This document shows positions 16,679 through 25,733 of a stretch of DNA of 56,553 nucleotides, one piece after another (positions within the stretch are counted from its first letter, which is position 1; each line of letters starts with the position of its first letter). The stretch spans positions 1 through 56,553 of the forward strand of contig NZ_NPDD01000077.1 in NCBI RefSeq assembly GCF_002272245.1. The letters are read 5' to 3'. The DNA comes from Bacillus sp. 7884-1 (lineage in GTDB: Bacteria; Bacillota; Bacilli; Bacillales; Cytobacillaceae). Below the pieces are notes generated by a model. That model searched no databases. It saw only the letters and a list, made by a program, of their open reading frames with translations, and was not told the origin of the DNA. Position numbers and translations under genes: made by a program.

Positions 16679-16869
16679 TTCATACCAAATCCTTTTTTTG
16701 TCTAATGAATAAATCTATTATAAACTTTTACGGTAACTATTGGGAGATTTATCAGTAATCGTATTGTAAATATGATTATATTATCCTAAATATTTACACA
16801 AAAGTCTAAGGAATCTCTATTAGGGCGGAAATTATTTTTATGTGAAATGATATGCCGGAGTAAATTAAT

Positions 16870-16898
16870 TTGTCCAGCCACTCTGAATTCGATAAACT
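16870..16898 (+). promoter_or_regulatory. Sigma-A promoter of fabF
   Basis: TTGTCC (16870-16875), 17-nt spacer, TAAACT (16893-16898). The predicted start is about 48 nt before the fabF start codon. No FapR-like palindrome was recognised. Confidence 0.5.
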
Positions 16899-16952
16899 AT
16901 AGAAAGAGTGTAGTGTTAGATTATCAAGAATCTATTTGGGAGTGAGCATTAA

Positions 16953-18194
16953 ATGAATAAAAGAGTAGTGATTACAGGTGTTGGAGCAGTCACTCCTTTG
17001 GGCAATGATGCTCATACATCATGGAAACAAATTAAAAGTGGAGTTTCCGGAATTGGTCCTGCAACCCTATTTGATGTCGAAAAAGTTGACGTTAAGATTG
17101 CAGCGGAAGTTAAAGGATTTGCACCAGAAGAGTTTATGGATAAAAAAGAAGCAAGAAGGATGGGTCGTTATAGCCAGTTTGCTATTGCAGCAAGTCAAAT
17201 GGCAGTTAAGGATGCAGGAATCCAAATTGGAGAGGAGATCCGACCAGAACGGGTCGGCGTATGGATTGGATCAGGAATTGGCGGCTTGGCTGAATTTGAG
17301 GAACAACATCGGAAGTTTATAGAAAAAGGCCAAAGACGGGTCAACCCGTTTACAATACCGATGTTTATTCCTGATATGGCAGCAGGTCAAGTATCCATTT
17401 CACTTGGTGCTAAAGGAATCAACAATTGTTCGGTTACAGCATGTGCGTCCGGTGCCAATTCCATTGGTGATGCATTCCGCGTGATTCAAAAGGGAGATGT
17501 GGATGTGATGATTGCTGGTGGAACGGAAGCAACCATTACCGGGATGACGGTTGCGGGATTTTCAAATATGACCGCACTTTCTAAAAATCCAGACCCGGCC
17601 ACAGCAAGCAGACCATTTGATAAAAATCGTGATGGATTTGTCATTGGGGAAGGCGCAGGGATTGTGGTCTTAGAAGAATTAGAACATGCATTAGCTCGTG
17701 GTGCTGCCATTTATGGAGAATTAATAGGATATGGAGCAACAGGTGATGCCCATCATATTACGACTCCTGCACCAGAAGGAGAAGGGGCTGGAAGAGCAAT
17801 GAAATTAGCATTAGCAGATGCTGGGATTACCCCTGACCATGTTGACTATATCAATGCTCATGGCACGTCCACCTATTATAATGATTTGTATGAAACATTA
17901 GCCATCAAAGAAGTTTTCAAAGACCATGCCTATAAATTATCTGTCAGTTCCACGAAATCAATGACAGGCCACTTGTTGGGCGCAACGGGGGCAATAGAAG
18001 CGATTTTTTCTCTTTTTGCAATCAAGGATGGAATCATCCCGCCAACGATCAATTATGAAACACCTGATGAACAACTGGATTTAGATTATGTCCCTAACGT
18101 AGCTAAGGTAAAGGATGTTCAAGTGGTATTATCCAACTCATTAGGATTTGGTGGCCATAATGCCACTTTGGTTTTTAAAAAATTTACCGAATAA
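16953..18194 (+). CDS. fabF: Beta-ketoacyl-ACP synthase II FabF
   Basis: A 413-residue thiolase-fold elongating enzyme of fatty acid synthesis, which condenses malonyl-ACP with acyl-ACP. The catalytic triad is C164 (TACASG), H303 (NAHGTS) and H340 (MTGHLLG), and the glycine-rich end [13 protein letters not shown] is present. It stands alone instead of in the usual fabH-fabF pair, so it may be a second copy. Its loop after the first histidine reads TSTYYND rather than the common TSTPLND, near the active site. ATG 16953 follows GGGAG. A terminator follows the stop. Confidence 0.96.
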   Translation: MNKRVVITGVGAVTPLGNDAHTSWKQIKSGVSGIGPATLFDVEKVDVKIAAEVKGFAPEEFMDKKEARRMGRYSQFAIAASQMAVKDAGIQIGEEIRPERVGVWIGSGIGGLAEFEEQHRKFIEKGQRRVNPFTIPMFIPDMAAGQVSISLGAKGINNCSVTACASGANSIGDAFRVIQKGDVDVMIAGGTEATITGMTVAGFSNMTALSKNPDPATASRPFDKNRDGFVIGEGAGIVVLEELEHALARGAAIYGELIGYGATGDAHHITTPAPEGEGAGRAMKLALADAGITPDHVDYINAHGTSTYYNDLYETLAIKEVFKDHAYKLSVSSTKSMTGHLLGATGAIEAIFSLFAIKDGIIPPTINYETPDEQLDLDYVPNVAKVKDVQVVLSNSLGFGGHNATLVFKKFTE

Positions 18195-18218
18195 AATTAG
18201 CAACTATATCAAAACCCC

Positions 18219-18262
18219 AAAAAAGCTGGAGCCACGGTCACTTTAAAGGCTCCAGCTTTTTT
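18219..18262. terminator. Bidirectional terminator after fabF
   Basis: Perfect 15-bp stem AAAAAAGCTGGAGCC / GGCTCCAGCTTTTTT with a 14-nt loop. Confidence 0.92.
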
Positions 18263-18277
18263 CATGTATATAAATTG

Positions 18278-19381
18278 CTATAAACCAAGCTTTTTTAGGA
18301 AGTCTACTGTTTCTTGATGCTCAGGTTTAATTAGTTTAAGTAATTTTTTATCAGTTTTTACAAGGGGATTTCCGGTTTCATCTGCAATCGCTCTTGTAAA
18401 CGATGTACTGTTTAAAACTTTCCACTTTCCGTCTTGAACCTCTAACTGAAGATCGATAATTCCAAGCCTGCTTCCAAAGGCACCTGCCATGACAACTGGC
18501 TTTCCCTTGATTTTCCCTTCGTCAATATTTGTCTTAGGTAAATCCTTGTAGGCGCGTCCCGGGAAAATGCCATGAGAATGTCCGGCTAGAATGGCATCAA
18601 TTTCTTGAATCTCACTTAGGTAATAGACTGCATGTTCCGTTTCAGGATGGTATGGTTCACTATCAATACCTGTATGGGCAAGAGCAATTATAATATCTGC
18701 TCCTTCGGCCTTCATCTTCGGTACGAATTCCTTCGCGGCTTCCACTATGGGCCGCGCAATCACTTTACCTTCTAAATTTGCTTTATCCCATCGCATAATT
18801 TGAGGCGGCATAAAACCTATGACTCCAATTTTTAATTCATGACTTTGTCCCTGAATGTCGACAACATTCTTTTTTAAAATTACATAAGGCTTAAAGTAAG
18901 GCTTATTGGTTTTTGCTTTATATACATTTGCATTAACCACAGGCATTTTAGCTCCCTTTAGGACAGTTTTTAGAAATTTAAGCCCATAATTTAATTCATG
19001 ATTGCCGATTGCAATCCCATCATACTTTAGATAATTAAAGGCACTGTAAACGGGATGTATTTTTCCTTTTTGAATTCCTTTTATTCTAACCAGGTATTCA
19101 CCAAGCGGGTTTCCTTTTAAATGGTCGCCATTATCAAACAGAAGGGAATTCACTGCTTCATTTCTCGCCTGATGAATAAGGCTGGAGGTCTTTACCAGTC
19201 CAATTGTATTGTCTGTTTTCGTCTGGTAATAATCATAATTCACTAAAGTAGCATGTAAATCGGTCGTCTCGAGGATTCGTAAATCAACGATTCTTGTGTT
19301 TTCTGCATCCATGTTAGAAGGAAATAGTACTTGAGTGATTGCAAACATGATGAGTAAAAGGAACACCTTTTTATTGTTCAT
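18278..19381 (-). CDS. Secreted 2',3'-cyclic-nucleotide phosphodiesterase-like metallophosphatase, one domain
   Basis: A 367-residue exported protein. The signal peptide covers residues 1-26, with cleavage after MDA. The calcineurin-like metal sites are complete: ETTDLHAT, DNGDHLKG, GNHELNYG, AHTGID and AGHSHG. This is the CpdB/YfkN-type catalytic domain, which releases phosphate from cyclic or 5'-nucleotides outside the cell. Family members usually continue with a C-terminal 5'-nucleotidase substrate domain. Here the protein ends at the linker (HQETVDFLKKLGL) and a terminator follows, so that domain is absent. ATG 19381 is nine bases after GGAGGGGG; an in-frame TTG directly on the site was rejected. 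Confidence 0.88.
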   Translation of the reverse strand: MNNKKVFLLLIMFAITQVLFPSNMDAENTRIVDLRILETTDLHATLVNYDYYQTKTDNTIGLVKTSSLIHQARNEAVNSLLFDNGDHLKGNPLGEYLVRIKGIQKGKIHPVYSAFNYLKYDGIAIGNHELNYGLKFLKTVLKGAKMPVVNANVYKAKTNKPYFKPYVILKKNVVDIQGQSHELKIGVIGFMPPQIMRWDKANLEGKVIARPIVEAAKEFVPKMKAEGADIIIALAHTGIDSEPYHPETEHAVYYLSEIQEIDAILAGHSHGIFPGRAYKDLPKTNIDEGKIKGKPVVMAGAFGSRLGIIDLQLEVQDGKWKVLNSTSFTRAIADETGNPLVKTDKKLLKLIKPEHQETVDFLKKLGL

Positions 19382-19523
19382 AAACGTCAACCCCCTCCAA
19401 ACAGTTAATTATGTGTTATTATTTGGCAGATTGCAGCTGTTGATACATGCGAAATGAACCATTAAAAGTACAACAACATGTTCATTAAACTGTGACATTG
19501 GTCAACGCCTATTGGTGAAAACG

Positions 19524-19540
19524 TACTTTATAATAAAGTA
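19524..19540. promoter_or_regulatory. 17-bp palindrome upstream of the oxidoreductase operon
   Basis: TACTTTAT-A-ATAAAGTA is a perfect 8-1-8 inverted repeat overlapping TATAAT-like sequences at 19529 and 19541, about 70 nt before the first gene. It looks like an operator; the regulator is unknown. Confidence 0.45.
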
Positions 19541-19607
19541 TATAATAGGTATTTATTTAAATGTAACCGTTTGCAAAAGAGCTTCGTTTAAGGAGGTATC
19601 CTTTACA

Positions 19608-20276
19608 TTGAACAGAATCACCATCCTAACCGGTCACTTTGGTAGTGGCAAAACAGAGATTGCGATAAATCTGGCAATGAATGAGAAAAAGCTACATAAC
19701 AAAACAGCTATTAACGACTTAGATGTCATTAATCCTTATTTTCGTTCTAGGGATGTTTCCGATCTTTTCGAGCAGCGGGATATTGAATTAATATCTCCTG
19801 CCAACCGCCTGGCAACCTCAGATTTACCCATTGTTTCGGGAGAAATCTATCGTGTTTTACATGATCCTTGCTACAGAGTGATTATCGATGCCGGTGGCGA
19901 TAAAGATGGAGCTATGGCTTTGGGACAGTATTATCACGAATGGAAGTATTTAAAACCAGAGCTGTTATTCGTCCTGAACGCGAATCGTCCATATGTTAGT
20001 ACCATAGAAGGTGCGAGCTACACGATTGAGCAGATTGAAAAGGCTGCTCGTTTAAAGGTAACGGGAATCATCAACAATTCAAATATCGGCAGCGAAACGA
20101 GCATGGCAGATATCCTCAACGGGTATGAGATGAGTTTGGAGGTGTCAAACATGCTTTCAATTCCGCTGCTATACACAACCATCTCTGTTGATTTAGAAAA
20201 TGAAGCCAGTTGTTTTGCAAAAAGCCATCAGGTGATGTTCATCGAGCGTTATATGAAATTACCCTGGGAAGGATAG
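19608..20276 (+). CDS. P-loop ATPase (MinD/ParA/CooC-like) of the oxidoreductase operon
   Basis: A 222-residue nucleotide-binding protein. Walker A is GHFGSGKTE at about residues 9-17, a deviation from the KGGxGKT form of ParA. NDLDVINPYFRSRD (about 40-53) and VIIDAGGDKDG (about 89-99) give switch I- and Walker B-like segments, and VLNANRP is a base-recognition loop. Start is TTG 19608 behind AAGGAGG with a roughly 10-nt gap. It lies only 12 nt before the ferredoxin-like gene and is clearly in that operon. Its role may be cofactor loading or maturation, by analogy to CooC; this is inference. Confidence 0.75.
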   Translation: MNRITILTGHFGSGKTEIAINLAMNEKKLHNKTAINDLDVINPYFRSRDVSDLFEQRDIELISPANRLATSDLPIVSGEIYRVLHDPCYRVIIDAGGDKDGAMALGQYYHEWKYLKPELLFVLNANRPYVSTIEGASYTIEQIEKAARLKVTGIINNSNIGSETSMADILNGYEMSLEVSNMLSIPLLYTTISVDLENEASCFAKSHQVMFIERYMKLPWEG

Positions 20277-20288
20277 GAGTGAAAACAG

Positions 20289-20519
20289 GTGGAAAAAAGA
20301 GTTGTTTTTAATGAGGATATTTGTAAATCGTGCGGACTTTGTGTTCAGGTATGCCCAACAAATGTTATTTTTCTAGCAGACTATTTAAATGGAAAAGGCT
20401 ATCGTCCAGCAGCCGTCACCGATCAGGACCATTGTATTAGCTGTGCGAAATGCGCCCAAATTTGCCCGGATTGTGTCATTTCCGTATACAGACCAGTCAA
20501 GGTTTTGCAAACTGTTTAA
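20289..20519 (+). CDS. Ferredoxin-like subunit with two 4Fe-4S clusters
   Basis: A 76-residue protein with two classical cluster motifs, CKSCGLCVQVCP near residues 12-23 and CISCAKCAQICP near 49-60. It is the delta-type electron-transfer subunit of a 2-oxoacid:acceptor oxidoreductase. GTG 20289 is six bases after AGGAGTG. It is followed 19 nt later by the alpha-subunit gene with its own AAAGGAG site. It should carry electrons from the thiamine-diphosphate subunit to an external ferredoxin. Confidence 0.92.
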   Translation: MEKRVVFNEDICKSCGLCVQVCPTNVIFLADYLNGKGYRPAAVTDQDHCISCAKCAQICPDCVISVYRPVKVLQTV

Positions 20520-20538
20520 TTTGAAAGGAGCCTTATTT

Positions 20539-21603
20539 ATGGGGAAAGTGTTGATGAAAGGAAATGAAGTCATCGCGGAAGCAGCGGTCCAAGCAGGTTG
20601 TAAATACTTTTTTGGCTATCCGATTACACCGCAAAGTGAGCTTGTAGCCTACATGGCGAGAAGACTCCCAGAGGTTGGCGGCTTATTTCTGCAGGATGAA
20701 AGTGAAATCGCTGCGATCAATATGGTTTATGGTGCTGCTGGGACAGGAGTCAGGGTTATGACCTCCTCTTCAAGTCCTGGATTCAGCTTAAAACAGGAGG
20801 GAATTTCCTATTTAGTAGGTTCAGAGTTACCCGCTGTCGTTGTAAACATCGTTCGGGGCGGCCCTGGCTTAGGGAATATCCAGCCTGCCCAATCTGATTA
20901 CTTCCAGGTAACAAAGGGCGGCGGTCATGGGGACTATAATATCCCCGTGTTGGCACCCGCTTCTTTACAAGAAATCGTCGAATTAACAAGTGAAGCATTT
21001 GACATCGCCGACCGCTACCGTACACCTGTGATTCTTATGGGAGATGGGATGCTCGGGCAAATGATGGAGCCAGTAGAGTTTTTAGAGCGGACTGAATCAG
21101 AGCTTCCAGAAAAGAATTGGGCAACAACCGGAACCCGCGGAGACGGACCGCGAAGAATTATCACCTCACTGGAGCTTAATGCTAAAAGCTTGGAAACTCG
21201 TAACGAAGCCTTGCAGAAAAAGTTTGCGAGAATAAAAGAAAACGAGGTTCGCTACGAAACCTATCTAACCGATGATGCTGACTATATTATGGTAGCTGTT
21301 GGCACCGTAGCCCGAATTACGATGAATGCTATTAATAAAGCTAGACAGCAAGGTTTAAAAGTAGGATTAATCCGTCCAATTTCACTTTGGCCATTCCCAG
21401 AAAAACCGTTCCTAGAAACGAGAGATGTAGTAAAAGGATATATTTCCGTAGAAATGAGTGCCGGTCAAATGGTTGAGGATGTGAGATTGGCTGTTAATGG
21501 TCATACAGAGGTGGACTTTTACGGACGGACAGGCGGAGTAGTACCAACTCAGGAAGAAATTTATCAAAAGATTTTAACTGTAACCGGAGGTATTACGGTA
21601 TGA
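20539..21603 (+). CDS. vorB: 2-oxoacid:ferredoxin oxidoreductase alpha subunit, VorB type
   Basis: A 354-residue alpha subunit, with pyrimidine-binding and transketolase C-like domains. GYPITPQSE at about 27-35, [18 protein letters not shown] near 75 and [17 protein letters not shown] near 107 match the 3-methyl-2-oxobutanoate (2-ketoisovalerate) dehydrogenase VorB group. These enzymes decarboxylate branched 2-oxoacids to acyl-CoA and reduce ferredoxin. ATG 20539 follows AAAGGAG. The stop overlaps the beta start by four bases (ATGA), so translation is coupled. Substrate choice between 2-oxoisovalerate and 2-oxoglutarate cannot be fixed from sequence alone. Confidence 0.9.
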   Translation: MGKVLMKGNEVIAEAAVQAGCKYFFGYPITPQSELVAYMARRLPEVGGLFLQDESEIAAINMVYGAAGTGVRVMTSSSSPGFSLKQEGISYLVGSELPAVVVNIVRGGPGLGNIQPAQSDYFQVTKGGGHGDYNIPVLAPASLQEIVELTSEAFDIADRYRTPVILMGDGMLGQMMEPVEFLERTESELPEKNWATTGTRGDGPRRIITSLELNAKSLETRNEALQKKFARIKENEVRYETYLTDDADYIMVAVGTVARITMNAINKARQQGLKVGLIRPISLWPFPEKPFLETRDVVKGYISVEMSAGQMVEDVRLAVNGHTEVDFYGRTGGVVPTQEEIYQKILTVTGGITV

Positions 21604-22352
21604 GTATGAAAACAGTTTTTAAAAAGACAAACGGTTTGACCGATAACCCAACACACTACTGTCCGGGCTGTACACACGGCGTCATCCACCGGCTTGTCGG
21701 TGAGGTTTTGGAAGAAATGGATATTTTAGAGGACACGATTGGGGTTGCCTCTGTCGGGTGTTCGGTTTTATCCTATGAATATTTTAATTGTGATATGACC
21801 CAGGCGGCTCACGGCCGGGCTCCAGCTGTGGCAACAGGTGTGAAGAGGGTGCTGCCTGACCGCTATGTATTTACCTATCAAGGTGATGGGGACCTAGCAT
21901 CCATCGGTATAAGTGAAGTCATTCATGCTGCCGCTAGAGGGGAAAAAATTACGGTTATTTTTGTAAATAATGCGATTTATGGTATGACAGGCGGACAAAT
22001 GGCACCGACTACCTTGATCGGCCAAAAAACAGCTACTACCCCTTTTGGACGTGATGAAAGTATTCAGGGATCGCCGATTAAAGTCTGTGAAATGCTGGCT
22101 ACTTTAGATGGAACTGCCTACATTGAAAGAGTTTCTGCACATGATGTACCACATATCCAAAAGGCAAAACGTGCGATTCGGAAGGCGTTTGAAGCACAAA
22201 AAAATGGGCTTGGCTTTTCAATGGTTGAGATATTATCAACCTGCCCGACAAACTGGGGTCTTGATCCTTACGAATCCCTTGAATGGGTAAAAGAAAATAT
22301 GATTCCTGCTTATCCTCTAGGCGTTTACAAAAATATCGAGGGGGGCCAGTAA
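21600..22352 (+). CDS. 2-oxoacid:ferredoxin oxidoreductase beta subunit
   Basis: A 250-residue thiamine-diphosphate-binding subunit. The TPP/Mg motif is GDGDLASIG (about residues 98-106) with [11 protein letters not shown] (about 126-136). HYCPGCTHG near residue 19 supplies part of the conserved cysteine cluster region. It carries the catalytic cofactor of the complex. It is coupled to vorB by an ATGA overlap and ends 2 nt before the gamma-subunit start, so the three subunits are made together. Confidence 0.92.
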   Translation: MSMKTVFKKTNGLTDNPTHYCPGCTHGVIHRLVGEVLEEMDILEDTIGVASVGCSVLSYEYFNCDMTQAAHGRAPAVATGVKRVLPDRYVFTYQGDGDLASIGISEVIHAAARGEKITVIFVNNAIYGMTGGQMAPTTLIGQKTATTPFGRDESIQGSPIKVCEMLATLDGTAYIERVSAHDVPHIQKAKRAIRKAFEAQKNGLGFSMVEILSTCPTNWGLDPYESLEWVKENMIPAYPLGVYKNIEGGQ

Positions 22353-22354
22353 AC

Positions 22355-22897
22355 ATGTTGGAGGAAATCATTATCGCAGGTTTTGGCGGACAGGGTGTCA
22401 TGTCAATGGGTCAACTGATAGCATATGCAGGCATGCTCGAAGGGAAAGGCGTTTCATGGCTTCCATCCTATGGTCCTGAACAACGCGGCGGAACGGCAAA
22501 CTGTGCAGTGATTGTATCCGATGAACCCGTTGGTTCCCCGCTAGTCACAAATCCTTCGACAGCTATAATTCTAAATAATCCTTCCTTCGATAAATTCGAA
22601 CACCGTGTACGTCCAGGAGGATTATTGATTATTAATTCATCATTAGTGACAAGAGTTTCCGAACGCAGTGATATCGAAATCATTGAATTAACTGCAACCG
22701 ATATGGCAGCAGATCTTGGAAATGCACGGGTCGCGAACATGATTTTATTAGGCGCCTTTATCGAACTGACAAAGGTAGTTTCGAGTGAATCCATCATCGA
22801 ATCATTGAAAAAAGTACTGTCAGAAGAAAAACACCATTTAATTGAGGTTAACAAACAAGCTCTCAATAAGGGGCTTAGTTCTGTAAAAACAGCCTGA
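22355..22897 (+). CDS. 2-oxoacid:ferredoxin oxidoreductase gamma subunit
   Basis: A 180-residue gamma subunit (POR/KOR gamma fold) that completes the heterotetramer. Family marks are AGFGGQGVMSMGQLIAYAG (about 8-26), SYGPEQRGGTANC (about 40-52) and NMILLGAFIE (about 128-137). ATG 22355 follows GAGGGGGGCC, which overlaps the end of the beta gene. The stop codon lies in the base of the terminator stem, marking the end of the operon 19608-22897. Confidence 0.92.
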   Translation: MLEEIIIAGFGGQGVMSMGQLIAYAGMLEGKGVSWLPSYGPEQRGGTANCAVIVSDEPVGSPLVTNPSTAIILNNPSFDKFEHRVRPGGLLIINSSLVTRVSERSDIEIIELTATDMAADLGNARVANMILLGAFIELTKVVSSESIIESLKKVLSEEKHHLIEVNKQALNKGLSSVKTA

Positions 22898-22917
22898 TTA
22901 TCATTCAGGCTGTTTTT
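22885..22917 (+). terminator. Terminator of the oxidoreductase operon
   Basis: Stem AAAAACAGCCTGA / TTCAGGCTGTTTTT; it overlaps the last codons of the gamma-subunit gene. Confidence 0.92.
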
Positions 22918-22982
22918 ACATTTGGGGGCCATCATTAAATGGAAGCATACACGGGAAATTTAGAAATTTTTCGGACATTAAC

Positions 22983-23081
22983 GCTATTCGTACCCGTTCA
23001 GGTTGAAAAAGGGGCCAAGTGGTAACGAATAAAGGCTATTCGTGCCCGTTCGGACTAAAAAAGGAGCCAAGTAGTAACGAA
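22983..23081. repeat. Two 47-nt direct repeats
   Basis: Copies at 22983-23029 and 23035-23081. Both begin GCTATTCGT and continue CCCGTTC, AAAAAGG, GCCAAGT and GTAACGAA; they differ at only a few positions and are separated by five bases. No open reading frame uses them. Confidence 0.8.
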
Positions 23082-23106
23082 AATTTCTAATCGTGCTTTA
23101 TTGATT

Positions 23107-23522
23107 TTATAACAACTTATATAGGTAATATTCGTTTACGAATTCCCCGTTAATTTTCAGTGAGTGAACTTTTTCTCCTTCTAAAACAAACCACATCTTC
23201 TTTATAAGTTAAACGCCTTCGTCTTGCCTTTAATAACCGTTAATCCCAATCTGGAAATTCCAACGTCTTTTGCCCAAACAAACAATTTGTTAAATAGCTT
23301 AGTCGCAATACCTTGACCTCGGTAATCTTCTGAAACTCCTAAAACTAGATAGCAGGAATGTTGATTTCGTTTTAAATTACTGCCTATTGCTGCAATAAAC
23401 CCTACAAGTTTGTTTTCCGTTTCGGCAACAAAGAAGATTGAGTTTTTTTCAATCATAATTTTTTTGATTGATATTCTTTGTTGTTCAACCGTTGTTTCTC
23501 GTTCCCCAGGTTCATATAACAT
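23107..23522 (-). pseudogene. GNAT acetyltransferase, N-terminal loss and frameshift
   Basis: The intact part starts MLYEPGERETTVEQQ and holds the acetyl-CoA site motif RGQGIA in VSEDYRGQGIATKLF. Reading stops at 23202 after KTKAFNL. Shifting frame there gives KKMWFVLEGEKVHS and NGEFVNEYYLYKLL, the normal GNAT ending, with a stop at 23107. One missing base after TTATA explains the break. Homologues have another 30-40 residues before MLYEPGER; upstream in frame there is a stop at about 23558 and no start, so the front is also lost. Six of the usual core elements remain, but a working enzyme is unlikely. Confidence 0.8.
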
Positions 23523-23739
23523 AAACCCCGTCTCATCAGTATTCTTGCTTAATTCTTATAACCGAGAATATCACTCGTGAAAATGTTTTTATCAAATCGT
23601 TGAAGGAATATACAAACAACAAAACTAGCAGTTCACTCACTGCTAGTTTTCATCACAATAACGCAAAGTTGCTATGTACTTTGCGTTTTCTTATGTAATT
23701 TGTGGTTTAATTATATGCCAGTGGTTATGAGGTTTTCTG

Positions 23740-24730
23740 TTAATTAGTTTCAGGTTGTTTTTCTAACCATCCATGTTTAACCATAATATTATAAGAAATC
23801 GCACCTGCCTCCATAGCATGGGTAAATACTTTACTATAGTTTACGATTATATCGGACCTGTAGCTTGAACCTAATGATGCACCATAATAAGTAAGAGCCG
23901 CATTAACTAAAAATCCGGCATGAAACATGATCAATTTATCTGAAAATGGACTTACGGTAGAATCTGTAATCTCTTCATCCCACTTTTCAGGTATTGGTAA
24001 ATGATCCTGTTGTAATATAGTGTCAGAGCTTTCAGCATCTTTCCCTGCTAATTTAACGTTTTTTAACATAAAATTACGAACATCTTCACGCACCGCCACC
24101 TGACTAAAAGCTAAACTTAACGAGCTGATAAATCCAGTTTTCGTTGAATTAAAGAAAAGGGTGCTGATTTCCGAACTATTTAGTGGTCTTTTGTCTCCAA
24201 TTAAATTAGAAATGAATCCTGTCGATTCCATAAACTCCACTCCATGAGGTGAAGGAATGGATGGAACACTTGTATATTTTGGTTGGTTTTTAGCCAATTC
24301 CACTATTTTTTGGAACAATTCTTTAGAGGATACTGTGCAATCAAAAAAGTAATCTTGAAGGTCTAGTCGCTCCGTGTTTGAAACAGCCAAGCCATATGCA
24401 GTTATCCCATGTATTGTCATAATATAGGAGTAAAATAGTAGAAATTGGTCAGAAAAATAGACGAGGTGCATTAACATTCACGTCATTCTCTGTAAATCCT
24501 TTTGGGATTTGGAAATTAGCACTATCTAAGAATTCGGTGATTTTCGTAATATGGCTCTCAGCTAACTTTAATGCGAATTCTAAAATAGGTTTAATTTCAT
24601 TATTTTCAACTATGTTAAGGAAATATTTATAAACACATACTGCCATACTATCACCCAAATACTGAAGCCAAAGGGCGGATACTTCTGCAGCGGTCAAGGT
24701 AATGGTCTTTGATTTCCTGAAAATCCCCAT
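23740..24730 (-). pseudogene. DUF3231 protein with a single-base frameshift
   Basis: Two frames together give a DUF3231 protein of about 330 residues, colinear with the intact copy at 27690. The first part (24730 to about 24455) starts MGIFRKSKTITLTAAEVSALW and runs to NAPRLFF; the second (to 23740) continues SDQFLLFYSYIMTIHG and ends HGWLEKQPETN. The break is at a run of five T (24453-24457 on the plus strand) where six would keep the frame. DUF3231 proteins are Bacillaceae helical proteins, often in two copies of a ferritin-like repeat, of unknown function. This could be a recent slip or a sequencing error. Confidence 0.8.
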
Positions 24731-24897
24731 AGGAAATACCTCTAATTCTACTCATTTTCTATTCTAGGATTAGTTTATGATATTGGTATTGAAGTATACA
24801 GTTTCCTTTATTTTTATTTAATCTGGAGGAATGGATTTTCATAATCAGATAAATTATTGTAAACTAAATTTACATAGTTATTAAGGGGGAAATTAGC

Positions 24898-25479
24898 ATG
24901 ACAAACAAAAATGAAATCAGCAATAAAAAGGAGTTATCACTAGAACACCCTGAAGAATTGCTCAGCGTATTAAAAGCCCGTTTTGAGAAAAACATGCACC
25001 GCCATAAAGGTCTCGAATGGGCTAAAGTCCAAGCTAAGCTGGATGCTAATACTGAAAAACTGTGGTCGCTCATTGAAATGGAAAGAACCGGCGGTGAACC
25101 GGATGTTGTTGGTTATGATGAAAAGAAGGATGAATACATTTTTTGTGATTGTTCAGCGGAAAGTCCTATAGGTCGCAGAAGTGTATGTTACGACCGTGAA
25201 GCGCTGGAGGCAAGGAAAAAACATAAACCAGAAAATAGTGCTATGAATATGGCAGTTGAAATGGGCATTGAAGTTTTAACGGAAGAACAATACCGTGCCT
25301 TGCAGAAACTTGAAAGATTCGATTTGAAAACGTCGAGTTGGGTGCAAACACCCTCTGATATTAGAAAACTCGGCGGTGCCCTTTTTTGCGATTGTCGCTT
25401 CGGACACGTCTTCTTGTATCATAACGGTGCGGACTCCTACTATGGAGCCAGAGGGTTTCGTGGCTCGCTAAGGGTCTAA
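24898..25479 (+). CDS. DUF4256 family protein
   Basis: A 193-residue cytoplasmic protein. The pattern GLEWAKVQAKL, then GGEPDVVGYDEKKDEYIFCDCS, and the ending GALFCDCRFGHVFLYHNGAD with YGARGFRG match DUF4256, a family of unknown function found in many bacteria. Three FCDC/CD cysteines suggest metal binding or redox sensitivity. ATG 24898 is behind TAAGGGGGAAA. It has its own terminator and no obvious operon partner. Confidence 0.85.
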   Translation: MTNKNEISNKKELSLEHPEELLSVLKARFEKNMHRHKGLEWAKVQAKLDANTEKLWSLIEMERTGGEPDVVGYDEKKDEYIFCDCSAESPIGRRSVCYDREALEARKKHKPENSAMNMAVEMGIEVLTEEQYRALQKLERFDLKTSSWVQTPSDIRKLGGALFCDCRFGHVFLYHNGADSYYGARGFRGSLRV

Positions 25480-25580
25480 ATTTGCACAGACAGCTAAATT
25501 TGAATTTGTGAACGGGATCACCTAGGGAAAAGCTTTAATTTCATTCTTCAAGATACGGGTGCGTTTATGGAAAATCATAT

Positions 25581-25622
25581 GCCTAATTCCTCGCTAAAAA
25601 TGCGGAGGGATTAGGCTTTTTA
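25581..25622 (+). terminator. Terminator after the DUF4256 gene
   Basis: Stem GCCTAATTCCTC / GGAGGGATTAGGC with an 11-nt loop, followed by TTTTTATC. It lies about 100 nt after the stop codon. Confidence 0.8.
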
Positions 25623-25671
25623 TCTTTCAAAGTGTTGTTATGTGAGTGAAATCAGTCAATAAACAAAATCC

Positions 25672-25699
25672 TGTAACTTTTTCTTAAGTTAAACGATTA
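25672..25699 (+). promoter_or_regulatory. Candidate ECF-sigma promoter (autoregulation)
   Basis: TGTAAC (25672-25677), 16-nt spacer, CGATTA (25694-25699). The TGtAAC/CG spacing fits sigma-X/sigma-W-class promoters and lies directly before the sigma gene. Confidence 0.6.
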
Positions 25700-25733
25700 A
25701 TAGATGAATAATTCAATGTAAGGGGGGAAAGGT

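Noticed and set aside
18030..18194. FapR control of fabF
   Set aside because: No FapR-type palindrome seen in 16679-16952, so the gene was not placed in that regulon.
25530..25610. Short open frame GKSFNFILQDTGAFMENH after the DUF4256 gene
   Set aside because: Too short to assign, no start or ribosome site, and it ends in the terminator; possibly a remnant but unsupported.
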